Below, in pieces: positions 21,945-35,000 of a stretch of DNA of 64,000 nucleotides; positions within the stretch are counted from its first letter, which is position 1, and each line of letters starts with the position of its first letter. Under the pieces are notes generated by a model, which was not told where the DNA came from, did no database searches, and saw only the letters and a list, made by a program, of their open reading frames with translations. The stretch comes from Limnephilus marmoratus (Eukaryota > Arthropoda > Insecta > Trichoptera > Limnephilidae), in contig OU862920.1 of NCBI GenBank assembly GCA_917880885.1, forward strand, positions 38,723,019-38,787,018. Reading direction: 5' to 3'. A program made the translations under genes and the position numbers.

Positions 21945-22084
21945 CAGGGTTTCCCAAACTTTTTCTGCAATGGAACACTTTGCAAACCCGTAAATTTTAA
22001 CGGAACACTTTGCTCATTTATTAGATTGGGTAATTCCTAATAATAAAGTTTTAAAAAATGTTATTACACATTATTTATTAAGTA

Positions 22085-22262
22085 TACAAACAATATCTAT
22101 ACATAAATTTAAACAAAAAATGGAATATAAACAATAACAAAAATGGAATATAAAAAATAAAAAATGGAATATAAACAACAAAAAATTGAATATAAGCAAC
22201 CAAAAGTTGGAACATAAACAAAAAATTATTATAAACAACAACAAAAAATGGAATAAATAAAA
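22085..22262. repeat. Degenerate minisatellite, unit about 25-30 bp
   Basis: Repeats of 'aaaaatggaatataaacaa' in at least six imperfect copies, downstream of the hAT C-terminal frame. Confidence 0.75.
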
Positions 22263-22265
22263 CAC

Positions 22266-22496
22266 CTAATTAATGACTTTGATGATTTTGAGTCCTTGAA
22301 TTGCATACCTTCTTGATATCAGGCACAATATTGGTAAGTTGAATTCTAATATCTGGTGTGGCGTCTCGAGCCTGTTCCTGCACTTTGTCTTGGTTGCAGC
22401 ATAATTATAAAATCCCGCTTCGAATAAATAGTTCGTAGAAAATGGAAGTATAACAACAATAGCTTGTTTCGATAAATTGGGGTACTCTTCTGACAA
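22266..22496 (-). pseudogene. hAT transposase C-terminal dimerization domain remnant
   Basis: 76 codons with YPNLSKQAIVVILPFSTNYL, FEAGFYNYAATKTKCRNRL, the conserved C-terminal hATC block (LLPFSTTYLCE.GFS...KNRNRL type). The catalytic portion is missing, so it cannot act as a transposase. It is open to its stop at 22266. Confidence 0.8.
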
Positions 22497-22664
22497 ACTC
22501 GTTCAGAAATTATTTAAATGAGAATAATATCAGCAGTGTTGAAATTTGAATATGTGTACAATATATTAAATTAAATTCTTCCGACAAATTGTCGCGGAAC
22601 CCCTGTACAGGTTCGGGGGAACCCTAGGGTTCCGCGGAACAGTTTGGGAAACCCTGGCGTAGGC

Positions 22665-24636
22665 GTATTGCCTTTCAATACAAACGCCCACTGAAAACCA
22701 CAGTGCCGCACTTTTCATAACTACAAGTTTGCCGCACTCTCAACGGTTAAAACATTCGAATTTCGAAAAAAGTTATTTATCTGTTTTACTTGTCCTATCT
22801 TGTAGAATCACCTTCCGAAGTTTATGCACATTACCCCCGAACACCTTGTAAAATATCTCTTAAACTGAGCTTAAAAAGAAACTGAAATACCAAGCTTTAT
22901 GATAGTGAAATTATAGGTCGCGCAATTAGAATTGATGACAACAACACATACTTAGAATGAATTGTGTGTTCTTACATGCTTCAAAGAGCATTGCATTTAA
23001 GAAAAGTCACTGAGAAAAAGTAAACATCAAAAACGATTATTGAAACATCTGATTAAGCTATACTGCTGAATCAAATGCCTGCTCCACACCAGCCTGACTT
23101 TTAGACTTGGACGTACATACTTGTTGTCTATACTCGCCTCTATCCTTTATCACTGACCACTAGTAGTCACCGTCACGAAGATAACATGAAGGTCATGCAC
23201 AATTAATTGGGAAAAGGTTAGATTTAAAAATAAACCAAATTTGTTTTTTTTTTTATTGTATATTTTAGATAATAATTATGAGTATAAAATTATAAATTAA
23301 ATGAACAATGTTTAAGAAATTAGTTCTCAACAAAAGCACTAGCTATCATTTTCGCACATGGTAACTTATTTTCAAATCTTCAATAGTTCTTGTAAATGGA
23401 ATCTGAAAGTATTATACATGTGAATTTGCAAATATGCTAGTTGGCAGGATTAACTACAGATTCTAAATTGATCCAAACCTACCAATCAAATCATTCATTT
23501 AAAAATCAAATATCAATTTTGTGAATATTTCCAAATAACTCAAGAGCTTATAAAAATGACATGTAACATCTAAAAAAAAAAGAATAGAAAAAACCAGAAC
23601 TACATCTTTTGTAAAATTGGGCCACAAATTAAAAAAAAAATTCCTTAAAAACTTAAAATATCTAAATACGTGTAGGTACATAAAAGTACAATTATAATTT
23701 ATTTTCAAATCAAAACAACGATACAAATATTTCGTAGGAACATTGCTTTTAATTTTTATACACAATACATATTATAACATTAAATCGTTAACTTGTGACT
23801 CAATGTGTTTTTGTATAATCCGACTGTTTCAGACTTTTAATGAGAAACTAAGTATACCAAGTAAGAAAACTGGAGATATTATTATAAGTATGGCAGAACA
23901 AAAGCCTAAGTTAACATAACTTTTGCTTTCAGCCATTGGAAAGCACTCCACTCGGGAGAATGCAGGATTCACTGAATTCTTCCAATACGCATACGTAACA
24001 TCATAATGGCTATACAATGTTCACAAAGATAACCCACATACAGTGCAGAATTTCGCATCAGCTGCTACATATTAAGTAATAAAATATTTTTCCTTCTATT
24101 ACTAAAATAATAAAGTTCTTTAAATATTAATGAGCATTTACCAATTTACTTCTGGGTCAAAAGCGTGACCTATTATGCATTTAGTTAACATTGTAAATAT
24201 CATTTTGTCAGTGTGAATATAATTAGATTCAGGAAAAATTAAGGGGGCATGTAAATCGACAAAATTAAAAATGACTAGCAAATAAATTTATATCGTAATA
24301 CATAAGTAAAAACATACCGAGTAAAATGTTTTTTTTATCATTAACATAAGATATTATTTGCTCAATCTACAAGAAATAAATAAAATTAAGAAGATTTACG
24401 CCAGCTAAGAGACACTAAATGGTGAAAACTAGATATGTAGAAGGAAATATAGAATTGTAAAATGAACGCTACTTATATATTATCTTTACCAATGAAGCCA
24501 AGTAAAACTAATTAATTATTCAATTTAGATAATAGTAAAGTAATTGTATACAGGACATAAAACTAGATAAATCAAAGATTCAAAGAATTTTGTGATAATG
24601 GGATACCGCAATATATTATTTAAATTCTCAACCACA
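22665..24636. other. Intergenic, no gene recognised
   Basis: About 2 kb of AT-rich sequence. Several short frames (for example 23499-23765) have no recognisable domain and biased Asn/Phe/Lys composition. No RNA gene seen. Confidence 0.5.
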
Positions 24637-24914
24637 AGCATAGTCTCTATATTCCGAATGAGAATCCGAACCATCGTTCCGGCATAATTTCACAAATAAT
24701 GCACTGACTCCAGCCTATTTACAATCAGTAACTCGCATGGAGCACCATGTGGGAATTTTATCAAAAATCAACTCGTAAATTAAGCCCTCCTAACAAATAA
24801 ACTGCGGTGACAGTATTTTGGTTTTGCAAAGAAAAAAAAACATGTTAATCTGTAAATTCGTTAAACCGAATAATAGGCCTGATTTTTGCTTGTTCTGATT
24901 ACAGAGACTATGCT
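24637..24914. mobile_element. pogo-like MITE
   Basis: Left end AGCATAGTCTCTATATTCCG and right end whose complement reads AGCATAGTCTCTGTAATCAG. These ends resemble the TIRs of the element at 26507. About 280 bp, non-coding. Confidence 0.6.
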
Positions 24915-26099
24915 GAACTATATTGTAATATTTTTAAAAGAATATCTACCTCATAATAAAGAGAATTATTAATACAATAGAATTTGAAAAAATATACTAT
25001 AACGTTAAAAAAAAAAACATGACTGGTAACCTGACCAAAGCATATCTTTTTTTCTTTCTTCAGGTGGTCAATCTCCATGTTGCATTTCAAAATAAAAATC
25101 ATTGATAGAAACATAATATTTCAACACGCTAGATTGTAAACCACTGTCATATCCTATATGTTTGTATTTTATTATCTAAGGGTATAAGTAAGAAAATCTT
25201 AAATTTACAAGGAAATTAACCAGCATTAAGAGAAATAATATTTAATATTCATAAATTCCTTGTAATATTTACAGTGAAACTCTTACAAGGTTAGGACTAA
25301 AAAAAGACATTAATTGTGGAATAAGTTGGGCCATTTTAAATTTCTGTCTTCAAGGGACTGAGAAAGCAGAACTTCGAAAGTATGAAAACATTAATGGGTT
25401 TCACCACAATAATAAGATATCAATTCTTAACCCTGCCATAAAGTATATCAATATATTTAACATAGTTAAATTATATATATTGTGTGAAAATATTACTGTT
25501 CAAGAGGATGTTATTCAGGATTCAGTAAACTTTAGAGAAATAATTATCTAATTCCTCGTGATATTTAATAAATTAAGTAACCCAAATACATTATATTACA
25601 ATATTCAACTTTGTATACATCTGCAGTTAAACAATTTCACTCTTCGCATTTTAGGTCAATTATTCAATTAAATATTATGTAGTATCAACAATTTTATAAT
25701 ATATTAAGGACTTAACATTATCAATTACTAAGGACAGGATTACATTAACTCTTCATTATATATACCATTGATTTTAATCATAATAATTTTGTAGATTTTA
25801 TTCGTGAATTATTGCTTTAATTCAGTGAGAATAATGGTAGTAAAATAATCAATTTTTAAATATGAAAAAGGTTACATGAAATTTTTGATTATTGTACATA
25901 GTGTGTTGTCGACGAAACAACTTAAAAAAGTCGCACTCTTTTGAAGTCATTAAAAGCGATGAAAAAAAATAGGTTAAGTAGGTAACATTAGGTTAGATTT
26001 GGGCTATTTTTTCTTTCATCAATGTTAATTCATTCTTTAATAACACAATACTCTTGTCAAACGGATGTTAAAATGCCACTTTGTCGAGCTGTCGTAGAA
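24915..26099. other. Intergenic, no gene recognised
   Basis: AT-rich, no coding frame, no repeat arms noted. Confidence 0.5.
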
Positions 26100-26250
26100 C
26101 CAAGTGAGTTTTGGCATTATGAAATTTGTGGAGGGGGGAAGGTGGAAGGGGGTTCGCAGAATTGGGTTCGCAGAAGGGGAAGGATGGGAGGGGACTCGCA
26201 GGGACTTTCTTTCTTTAAGTGGCAATGCATACCAGTTACTCGCTAGTGTA
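26100..26250 (-). repeat. SINE/RTE-type repeat, reverse copy of the 8.4-kb family
   Basis: The reverse complement shows a CT-rich body, 'caaatttcataatgcc' and 'actagcgagtaactggtatg', matching the element at 8376-8860. Confidence 0.6.
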
Positions 26251-26506
26251 CTAAAAAATAAATGTTTCATGTATCCTTTTTTAGATTTATAAATAATTAA
26301 CTTTACCTTACAGCTCAGTCCCGATTCTGCAATAGTAAATCTGGGTCCTACCATTACTTACATTCAGAAAGTTGAATGGTATAAAAATAAATCACTCCAC
26401 AAGACAATATAATAATACAACAGGCACTTAGAACTACATGACAATATTGTTATATAAACATTAACAAATATAACATATACGTAAGAAAATAATATACATG
26501 CATGTA

Positions 26507-27990
26507 CAGTATAGTCTCTGTAATCCGAATCCACTATAAACAAAACCTCCATTCAAACTCAATTCTAAGCTTTGGGTGATGGGGAAAGGGTGACTTGAAG
26601 GAAAACACAAGATGTTAACCATTGAAGAAAAAAGTTTATTTTAAAGAATTTTTATTTTATTTTAATATTTTAAAAGAAAATTTTAAAGATACTTACAAGT
26701 GGAAAGAGTTCTACGATGTTAGTGAGGGAATATAACATTTGTAAATCCACAGTATTCAATTTAAAGGGTTAAAAAATAATAAATTTTTCGAAAATGCAAC
26801 ATCTATGTTAACAATACAATTATGGTCCCGGAAAATGTCAAATTCCCAAAATTCGGCTGTCTCTCGCATCCGCGCTCAAAAAGAAGAAGATGTTAGAGGA
26901 GCGCGCTAATATTTAAAGGGATAAAATCTATGCAAAAATTGTGAAAATGTTTAATAAAACACGACTCGTTTAAAATAGAGCAAAATATCTCATGGAAGGC
27001 GTCTTAACCCTTCGAATAATAAGAAAATAATTTTCTATCAACTTTTGCCTGTCAAAGTTTGCGCGCAAAATTCCTGGTTCTTCCCATGCATTTTAAATGT
27101 TCCTATTTATTAGTTTTTTTAAACGCTTTTGCAAAAATAAAAATTGTTCTAAAATTAAGATAAAATAATCTTTCCCATGTTTATTAGAAATCAATATTTT
27201 TGTTTATAAATATTAAAATTTTAATATTGGAAATGTAAATTGGCTAAAAAATGCATACCTGCGAATATTTGAATTAAAGTAATTAAAATGGAATAAACTT
27301 CAAATTTTAAATTCAGATTCCTTTTCTAAACAAAATTTGTAATAAAACTTTCAACTCACTTTTTATCACTTTCATACAATTTTATTTTAAAATTAAATGT
27401 GGGTTACGTCACAAATAGGCGCAAAATCAAACCGTCACTTTTGATCAGGTTTGTAAAATATCTGAACAATCTAGCTCATATAATTCTAAGACAATGAGAA
27501 GCATTATTTCTTTCCGTTTCTAACAAAATAAATCACAAATATTCGCATTACAGAAAGACAGATATCTAACTTTTAATAATGCACGGTCGCTCTGGGACAA
27601 TCTGGGTCTCCTGTTATTATAACGGCATATGATGTTTTGGGACAACTTGGGTCTCCTGTGATTAAACGGGTTAAGAATCATTTAAAGAAACATTGTGAAT
27701 TTTTTCACAACTATAACTTGTAAAATAACTGAAACCAACGTGTTTATAATAATTTTCGGAGCACACTTTGCAAATTTTTTCTATCAAGGGAATTTCATTT
27801 AATTTGCGTTCGGCGTGGAAGGCGTCTAGATATTATCTTCAAAAATAACATATATTTTTTCAAAAGCTTAAAACTTCAAATGTTAGATATTTAAGAAATC
27901 GGTAGAAATTCAGGTAGCGGCGGCTTAATGATTCCAGTAATCCGAAAATTCATAAAATTTTTAAATGTTCAAATTACATAGACTAAACTG
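26507..27990. mobile_element. pogo/Tigger-like non-autonomous element (copy B)
   Basis: TIRs CAGTATAGTCTCTGTAATCC (left) and complement of the right end CAGTTTAGTCTATGTAAT, flanked by TA (26505-26506, 27991-27992). No transposase frame. Its interior matches copy A at 5250-6680 in inverted orientation, and it carries a TTAA-flanked insertion at 27008-27670. Confidence 0.8.
27008..27670. mobile_element. piggyBac-like MITE in TTAA
   Basis: Starts CCCTTCGAATAAT, ends ATTAAACGGG, flanked by TTAA (27004-27007 and 27671-27674). Near the right end a block around 'gggacaa(t/c)ctgggtctcctgt' is repeated twice. The empty TTAA site is visible in copy A at 5502-5505. Non-coding. Confidence 0.85.
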
Positions 27991-27992
27991 TA

Positions 27993-28536
27993 CTATTACT
28001 GATGTAAAGTTATATTTCTGAAGGCTTATAATGTTTTTAAGAAATAACACCTCAAAATTAAAAAATAAATCATATCATACATCTTAAAACTATCATATTA
28101 AAGTATTATATTTAAAAATTATGCATCATTATGTAATAATATAATTATCATTATAACTAATCATATAAATATAAATAATCATAGATGATAGAAACAAGGG
28201 AGATGGGCCATAAAGCAATAATGTATGAAACATACTGAAACATCTTTCACCCATACTATTGCAAATTGCATCTTCACGTGGCGGTGTCCCGCCATTGTTT
28301 CTACCTACACACCAAACACATAACTTCATTAGCTCCGCTGCTTTGATAGTCCATGCTGTTTGATCGTAGCTCGGTGACATTCGGCACATTTGCATGCCAT
28401 ATCTCGCTTAGTTTCTATTATCTATGTTAAACTCAAAGTGAAAAATCTGTTGAAGACTTCAAAGTGAATCCAGGGGTCGACTTATTTATTCATTGTACAA
28501 CGTAATATAATATTCTTAACATAACATAATATTACG
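27993..28536. other. Intergenic or distal 3' region, unassigned frame
   Basis: An 88-codon open frame on the minus strand (28395-28129, MQMCRMSPSYDQTAW...) has no domain I recognise. It may be coincidental. No other feature. Confidence 0.4.
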
Positions 28537-28980
28537 TTTATTTAAGTCAACAGAGCAATGATTTTAAAGAAATTAGTTCATGGGTAAAAAATATGAAAAC
28601 TCAGTAATGCCACTATTAAAAAAGGCAACACATGCCCATGGAAAGAGGACAACTAATTTAATATTAAGGCAACACTGAAGCTCATAACAATTAACATAAA
28701 ACATTAAATTTTCACATATTATTGCCATCAAATACAAAAATATTGCACTGGTACAAAAACATTTGAAATATTATGCACCGTCAATTTACCTATTTATGGA
28801 AAATAAAACATTACTGTTGTAAAGGATAGATTCTGTCAATACATTGTGAAAATAATAAAATAATTATATGTTGTATAATTATATACCAAAAACACTTTTA
28901 CATTCATTCACACTTCATCAAATAATGCACCAAGGTGTTTCACGAATATGTACCTTATAGTCTGTTTTTTTTCATAAAAT
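28537..28980 (-). promoter_or_regulatory. eIF4G 3' UTR with candidate poly(A) signal
   Basis: Region after the eIF4G stop. AATAAA on the minus strand at 28537-28542 (a second at 28485-28490) is the first canonical signal downstream. The actual cleavage site is unknown. Confidence 0.45.
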
Positions 28981-29078
28981 TTATGTGGAGTCGTCTGCTA
29001 TGGAAGCTTCATCGTCGGAAGTTTCATCGTATGATTTCAGAGCAGTGTAGAAAGAAGTTAAACTCATCAGCATAACAC
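28981..29078 (-). CDS. eIF4G: eIF4G coding exon 20 (C-terminus)
   Basis: 98 nt, [20 protein letters not shown] then [11 protein letters not shown] and TAA. Acceptor tttctag. Confidence 0.94.
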
Positions 29079-32000
29079 CTAGAAAAAAGAAAAAAATATT
29101 GTTAGTTCTTAGTTCCTGTCTCTGTGAAGATCACCATTAACGTCTTATAGGCCGGAGATGTGAATCCACGCGCTGTTTGTGGCGCATGCGCGCAGAAAAA
29201 ATATGTTTGTCTGCAATTTTGACCCTTCTATGTACAGAATTTGTATGAAGGACAAGGTCAGAATCGCTTGCTCCAACATTTACCCATGACACAGGTAAAA
29301 ATTTCATTTCATCGCAATTTGAAAAAAATTATGAAAGCTAGGGAATTTTTTATGAATTATTTTTACATGAAACAACAAAAAAAAAGAGTTATGCTTGTGT
29401 CACACACATCTATAAAAGATAAAAGATAATTAGGCTTGGCCTATTTCAGCATAACGCTCGCCATATATTCCGATTGGGAATTTCCAGCAAGCGATATGCC
29501 GAAATACGCCAAGCCAAATGATCTTTTATCTTTTATAGCTATAGGTCTTAATCATAATACGTTTTTTTTCTTTTCGTTTTTAGTAATTTTAGTGTAAGGT
29601 AAGCCATTTTTTTAATTTTCTTATGTTTACATAAAAAGTTTTATATTTAAAAAATAATGTTTATTTCAAATTATAAAATTTTAAAGCTTATTTTATCACC
29701 TTTCAAAAACAGTTTTTAGTTTTTGAATGCATTCAGAAATATTCTGTTTATTTGGATATCAGGCCCGAGGCCTGAGGAGTTAGTACTAAAAGGAAAGATT
29801 GAAAGAAAAACAAACAAACCTTTTCCTTCTTGTTCAGCAACATCGTTGTTTGTTTCCCATTTGAAGAATCCCTCAATTGAAATTACTTCTGCAGAGTCCC
29901 AAAGATGTTCAAACAATTGAACTGTCAATCCTGAAAATTAATAAAAATTACAAAATTATTAATTGAAAAGATTACAATGACAAATTTTATTGTGACGGTA
30001 AAAATGTGACATCATCAATATATATTGTTTATAAAAGAAAGTGTACTACAATGTGTGTGCCGCTAAAACTCAGAAACAAGTCCCGGTATGATCATCGAGG
30101 GAGTTAACTGGTGTGGTAGCCATCTATCCTCCATTCATGAAGGAGGTTCCCGTTTTTACCATGCTTTTATAAGGTTTTTGGAAGTTTCGCCCTCTAGAAA
30201 TTTCTAGAACAGTCCAGAACATTCGAGAGTATTCCAGAACATGCCGGAACATTCTGAAATGTTGTAAAATGTTCGGGAATAGTCTGAAACATTCGGGAAA
30301 ATCCCGGAACATCTCTGGTCATTGTGGAACATTCCAGAACACTCTAAAATGTTGTGGAAAGTTCTGAAACATTGTGGACCATTAAAGGCTTTTTGTTGTA
30401 TGGGTGGGGCTGCCCATTGGTGGGGTACATAAAACAAGACCCATAGTGGGTTCGAACGTCAGTTCAATCTCATATCAACTCCCTGAGCGAAGACAGGTGC
30501 TCCAGCTAAAAATTTTAAACTGGCTACATTGATGTTTGCCAGAAACAGTAAGAAAGCTGGGTTTAGAACTGGCAAGAATGACTGCCGCCAACCAACAGCC
30601 CAAAACCAAAAATTAAATTTCTAAAAGAAGTACTACAAAATAACAAAAAACTTACCTAATGGGTGCTCAAACTTAATCATAAGACGCTGAATGGCAAAGA
30701 GACACTCCACTTCCAAAGCCACATCCTTGTTTCCAATGGTGCTAATTAATAGTGGGTAGTAAGCGTTGAGGCGCAGCTGAGCTTCGTTATCAAATCTAGG
30801 CTTAACATCCTCCAAAGGACACAGAGTGTATGTGTAGACGGCTTCTGTCAGAGCCCTAACGAACCATCCACTCTTCACTGCTTCTCCAATCTTATTCTGT
30901 TGAAAAAAAAAAATACACATTGTAATATTCGTCATTAAGGCGATCCACTAGTTCACTACTGTGCCGTGGACAGTAGTTCTTCGGTGGACGCCATAGGGGT
31001 CACTTTGAATAACCGAATTCGTCGACTAGCGGCCGTATTGTAAAATATCAACGCGAAAATGCATATTTTATTTTATTTTGGGAAGATTGGGTGTAAATAT
31101 CAACTTTTTTTGCGATTATTATAAAATAAACTGAATTTGCCACATTACACAATAAAACCATATCCGAAAAGGGGTTTATAAATAGGAGAGTTTGGACTTG
31201 AAAGTGTGTTTTTTAGACCTTATACTTTATTTTTTTATAGGCTTATTAAAAAACTTATTAAAAAAATGACTGATATTTTTAAGGGCCAAGGTATGTTCTA
31301 CACGCAGTATTTAATTGAAGCATCTACAATACTTCTAAGCCATCAAATTTTCAAAACAAAAACATATGATTTTGCATTATTTACTATGACTTCATCTTAA
31401 TACAACATTATTTTAAAATGTCAAAAAGAGGAGAAATTTGGCTGGACATCATTTTTTTTAAATCTTTGAGTTTGATTTATGGGTGCGAAAAAACGATAAT
31501 TACATAGCCGAAAATCATTTAAAAAAAAAAGAACGTTTTCGGCACGAATGATGCAGGAGAATAACAAGACATACCAAAAATATTACATCTCATAAATATT
31601 TTTTCATCTTATTGATCATAAATCATTATAATGTTCAACGTCTATATTACTAAATCAAATGTAATATACTTGTACGTATTATAATAATAACAAGAATATT
31701 ATAAAATTTGATTTTGTTAAAATCAACACAATTACCATTATACCTCTAAAACACACGCAGACAACATAAATGTACGTGGTTCTCTTCACAACATCTGTCA
31801 AAAAGTAAAACCAAATAATAAGTTCGCAGAGAACAAACAATAAACCTAGTGAACGTTAAATGTCATATTCAAAAATTCGTATGAAATCAAAGTGATGCCA
31901 TATAAAAAAAAAAAATCAGTGTGGAATTTTACAAAATTAATAGGAACATTTTCGGAGACGGGACATTTTCGTGTAGTGACGTCACAAGCCCAAATAATAG

Positions 32001-35000
32001 TACATTTCTAAAAAAATTTACCAACATTTTCGCAATCTTAGTAAAAAAAATCTATCCACACAATTTTTTCCAAGGTGTTATGAAATCCATGCAAGTGGCC
32101 TGTTGGTTATAACCATTTTTACTTTTTTCTCACATTATAATTTAAATCACTATTATTTTCATTGATTTATTTTAAGATTTATATATTAAAAAATAAATCA
32201 AACACAAATAAAAAATAAATAAAACCTTTTCTTCTTTCGGTTCTGAAAAAGTTAAGTCACCGATAGGTTAAGCCTAGATAAAGCCACCACATGAGAAGTG
32301 CAAAACCTCCACTTTGTTTTTGTTTGTGTTTTTTAGAGCAGAAACAAATATAAAAACGATTGATTTGAAAATTGAAATCTACAAAAACATGTTAAGCTTG
32401 AAAATTTTTTTTAAAAAATCGAATGCAGTTCACACGCGGTAGAAGTGCAACCTTCACCACATAATTTCAACCAACGAAAATGCGGTAAGGTTGCATTCTA
32501 TATTATCACAGGCTAAATCCTATTGATGCATGTGTTTGTTTCTTTTTAGCGTCATTTCCGTTTCATCAAGTTTCAAATCCCAACAGTGCTAAAGAAGTTT
32601 CACCTCAAAAAAAAGTTTGAAAGAATTATAAATCGTTTTTTTTTTTATTGAAAAATTCTTTAGCACCGTTGTGATTTGAAACTCGATGAAATGAAAAATA
32701 GCAACAATAGATCCATATAGGATTTGGCCTGCGAGAGAATGAAAAAGAATAATCGGTCTTGTCGGATCGGATTTGTGCGGTGCTTCGTAGTCTCCCCACT
32801 CTTGGCACTTTCTAGATGAGAAAAGTGTGGAGAAGCTGAATAAAAAAAAATTAAGGCGCGCTCGGCAAAATTGAGGGAGACACAGCCGTTTAAAGTATAA
32901 ATAAAATTTCACTTCGTGAACCGATACTACGACACTCCGCCCGCCATTTTGTCACTGTTATGTTGGTATCCCAGACCTACAAACAAGAGCCAGATACGAT
33001 TGTAGTCGACTTCGTGGGATAAATAATAAGGCGCGTAATTATGAAAAACAGAATTAATAATATAATGTACCTAAACGAACCTCTAATCAGGTACTGGAAT
33101 GGAGATTCAAATCCTGGGATGTTTTTTAAAATAAAGATAATATACACAAGCCCGCTACACAAACCCTGCGTAGCCAAACAAACCATTCAAAAACGTAGGC
33201 TGTTTTTTAAAGTAAAGATAACATACACAAGCCCGCTACACAAACCCTGCGTAGCCAAACAAACCATTCAAAAATGTAGGCTGTTTTTTTAAGTAAAGAT
33301 AACATACACAAGCCCGCTAGACAAATTTCATAATTACGCGCCTCATCAGTTATCCCACGAAGTCGGCTACAATCGTATTTAGCTCGTCTTTGTATCAGGG
33401 ATACCAACAGTGACGAAATGCCCGCCGGCACCCGCCGGGCTGTCATAGTGTCGATTCGCGAAGTGAAATTTTATTTAACGCAATTGAAAATTAATTACTT
33501 ATTCAAATTTTTTTTCTATATCTTTCCGCACTTTTTTCATCTTCCAGTTTAAAGTTTTCAACTTAAAATGCGGTGAGAACATGGTTTTTTGCAAAAAAAC
33601 AAACTGTGGCAGGATTTGCATTCCTCCCGGTTTCACTTCTACCGCATGTGAATTGCACACTCTTTTTTTTACGATTTTTTTTATGCTGAACATTTTGCAT
33701 TGGTGGAAAGTGACAGTTTTGCTTATATACCCCTCATTTGGAAGACAAAATTGACAAAAGATGGATTTCTTGTTATCATCTCAGTAATAATAGGTTTCAG
33801 TGCTCATACCAGTGTCAGTATTTGAAATGAAACCTGATTCAAATGATTAATTTACCTTAATCCATGTTTCTACAGTCGCCAATGGCGTTTTGTTCTTCAT
33901 TTGAGCTAACAGTTGAGTCACAACAGCTTCAGGATTTGTGATCAGTTGATGTCCAAAGCAATCCAGAGGCAGGACAGTCATGAATTCTTCCACCTGAAAA
34001 GAACAGAATATTAATACCATTTAACCAGTCAGAACCATGCCTGAAACTTCTTCTTTTTCTTTAATTGCATACTGGAAATTACGGAATGCATCACTTTGAA
34101 ATAATATTTTGTGGATTTATTTTGAGCTCTAGTGTATTTTATTTACCGAAACACATTCCTTGAACAATAAACTATCTATAAAAACAACATTTCTTGCGTT
34201 TATTCGATAAATTTATAGGTTTTTTGATGTTTTTGTGATCTATCGCGCTCGGACTTTTTGACAGTTCAAATCGCAGCAAAATCTGACACCCAGATTCCAT
34301 AGATTTATTAATTTAGAAATATTCTGGTGTTGCTAGGTGAATGAAACTTTTGGTTACATCAGGAATAATATTGACGCAAGCGATTCTGACCTTATCCTTC
34401 ATGCAGTAGGGTTAAATGCATAAGGATTAAAATCGCATTTAAAAATTATCTTTTTTTGAAAATTTGTTCCGCGCGCATTTCAGTATGAGGTTAATGTTTA
34501 CTCAAAATGTTTTTTTTTATTTAACCGTTATAGTTATAAAGTGACCGCAAATCCGTGTTACTTCAGAGTGATGGTATTATCATTGAATATTAATTTCCCG
34601 ATCTATACTGAGCAGAGACAGAGAGAGAATAGCTTTTTTTAGTTAGAATAAATTATGTTTCTGTGTACCAATCTGCAATAAACTGTACTTAAATGTTCCT
34701 CTGGGTCGTTATTGAACCAACCCGATGATTCCTGGCGAGAATACAGTCAAGTTAGGCCATGGCCGACCCTCCCGAGATAATATTACGGTAAAAAGGTTGT
34801 GCAAGAAGAAATAATAAATCACTTACCCTACTTTCAGGGAACCAGTCAGTGAGCTTCATTTTCCCGTTTACCCACAAAGTGTTCACTTTGTTTTCTTGCT
34901 CCTTTGCCTTCAGTTGGAAGAAAGCCAGCAAGAAGTCGTATCCCTTTCCTACTTCAATCACTTTGGCTACAGCGGTGTGTATTTGGTTCAAGGTTAGCGC

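Larger units (their letters stand above)
21945..22656. mobile_element. hAT deletion derivative with exact 8-bp TSD
   Basis: Termini CAGGGTTTCCCAAACT and its complement AGTTTGGGAAACCCTG, flanked by exact gcgtaggc (21937-21944 and 22657-22664). It inserted into the mariner pseudogene. Unlike a pure MITE it retains a transposase C-terminus (22266-22496). A near-palindrome of GGGGAACCC/GGGTTCC type lies near its right end. Confidence 0.92.
32425..33660. mobile_element. MITE with nested inverted-repeat element
   Basis: Arms 'cagttcacacgcggtagaag' (32425) and 'cttctaccgcatgtgaattg' (about 33637-33656). An inner hairpin pairs 32561-32596 with 32651-32689. The nested element occupies about 32900-33477. 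Related copy at 8900-9310. Confidence 0.65.

Noticed and set aside
28129..28395. 88-codon frame as a small gene or last exon
   Set aside because: No domain, no splice context, and it lies beyond the probable eIF4G poly(A) signal.
30941..31035. Vector polylinker contamination
   Set aside because: ACTAGT, GAATTC, GTCGAC and GCGGCC-like sites resemble a polylinker, but they are spread out, no vector backbone follows and the surrounding intron is continuous.
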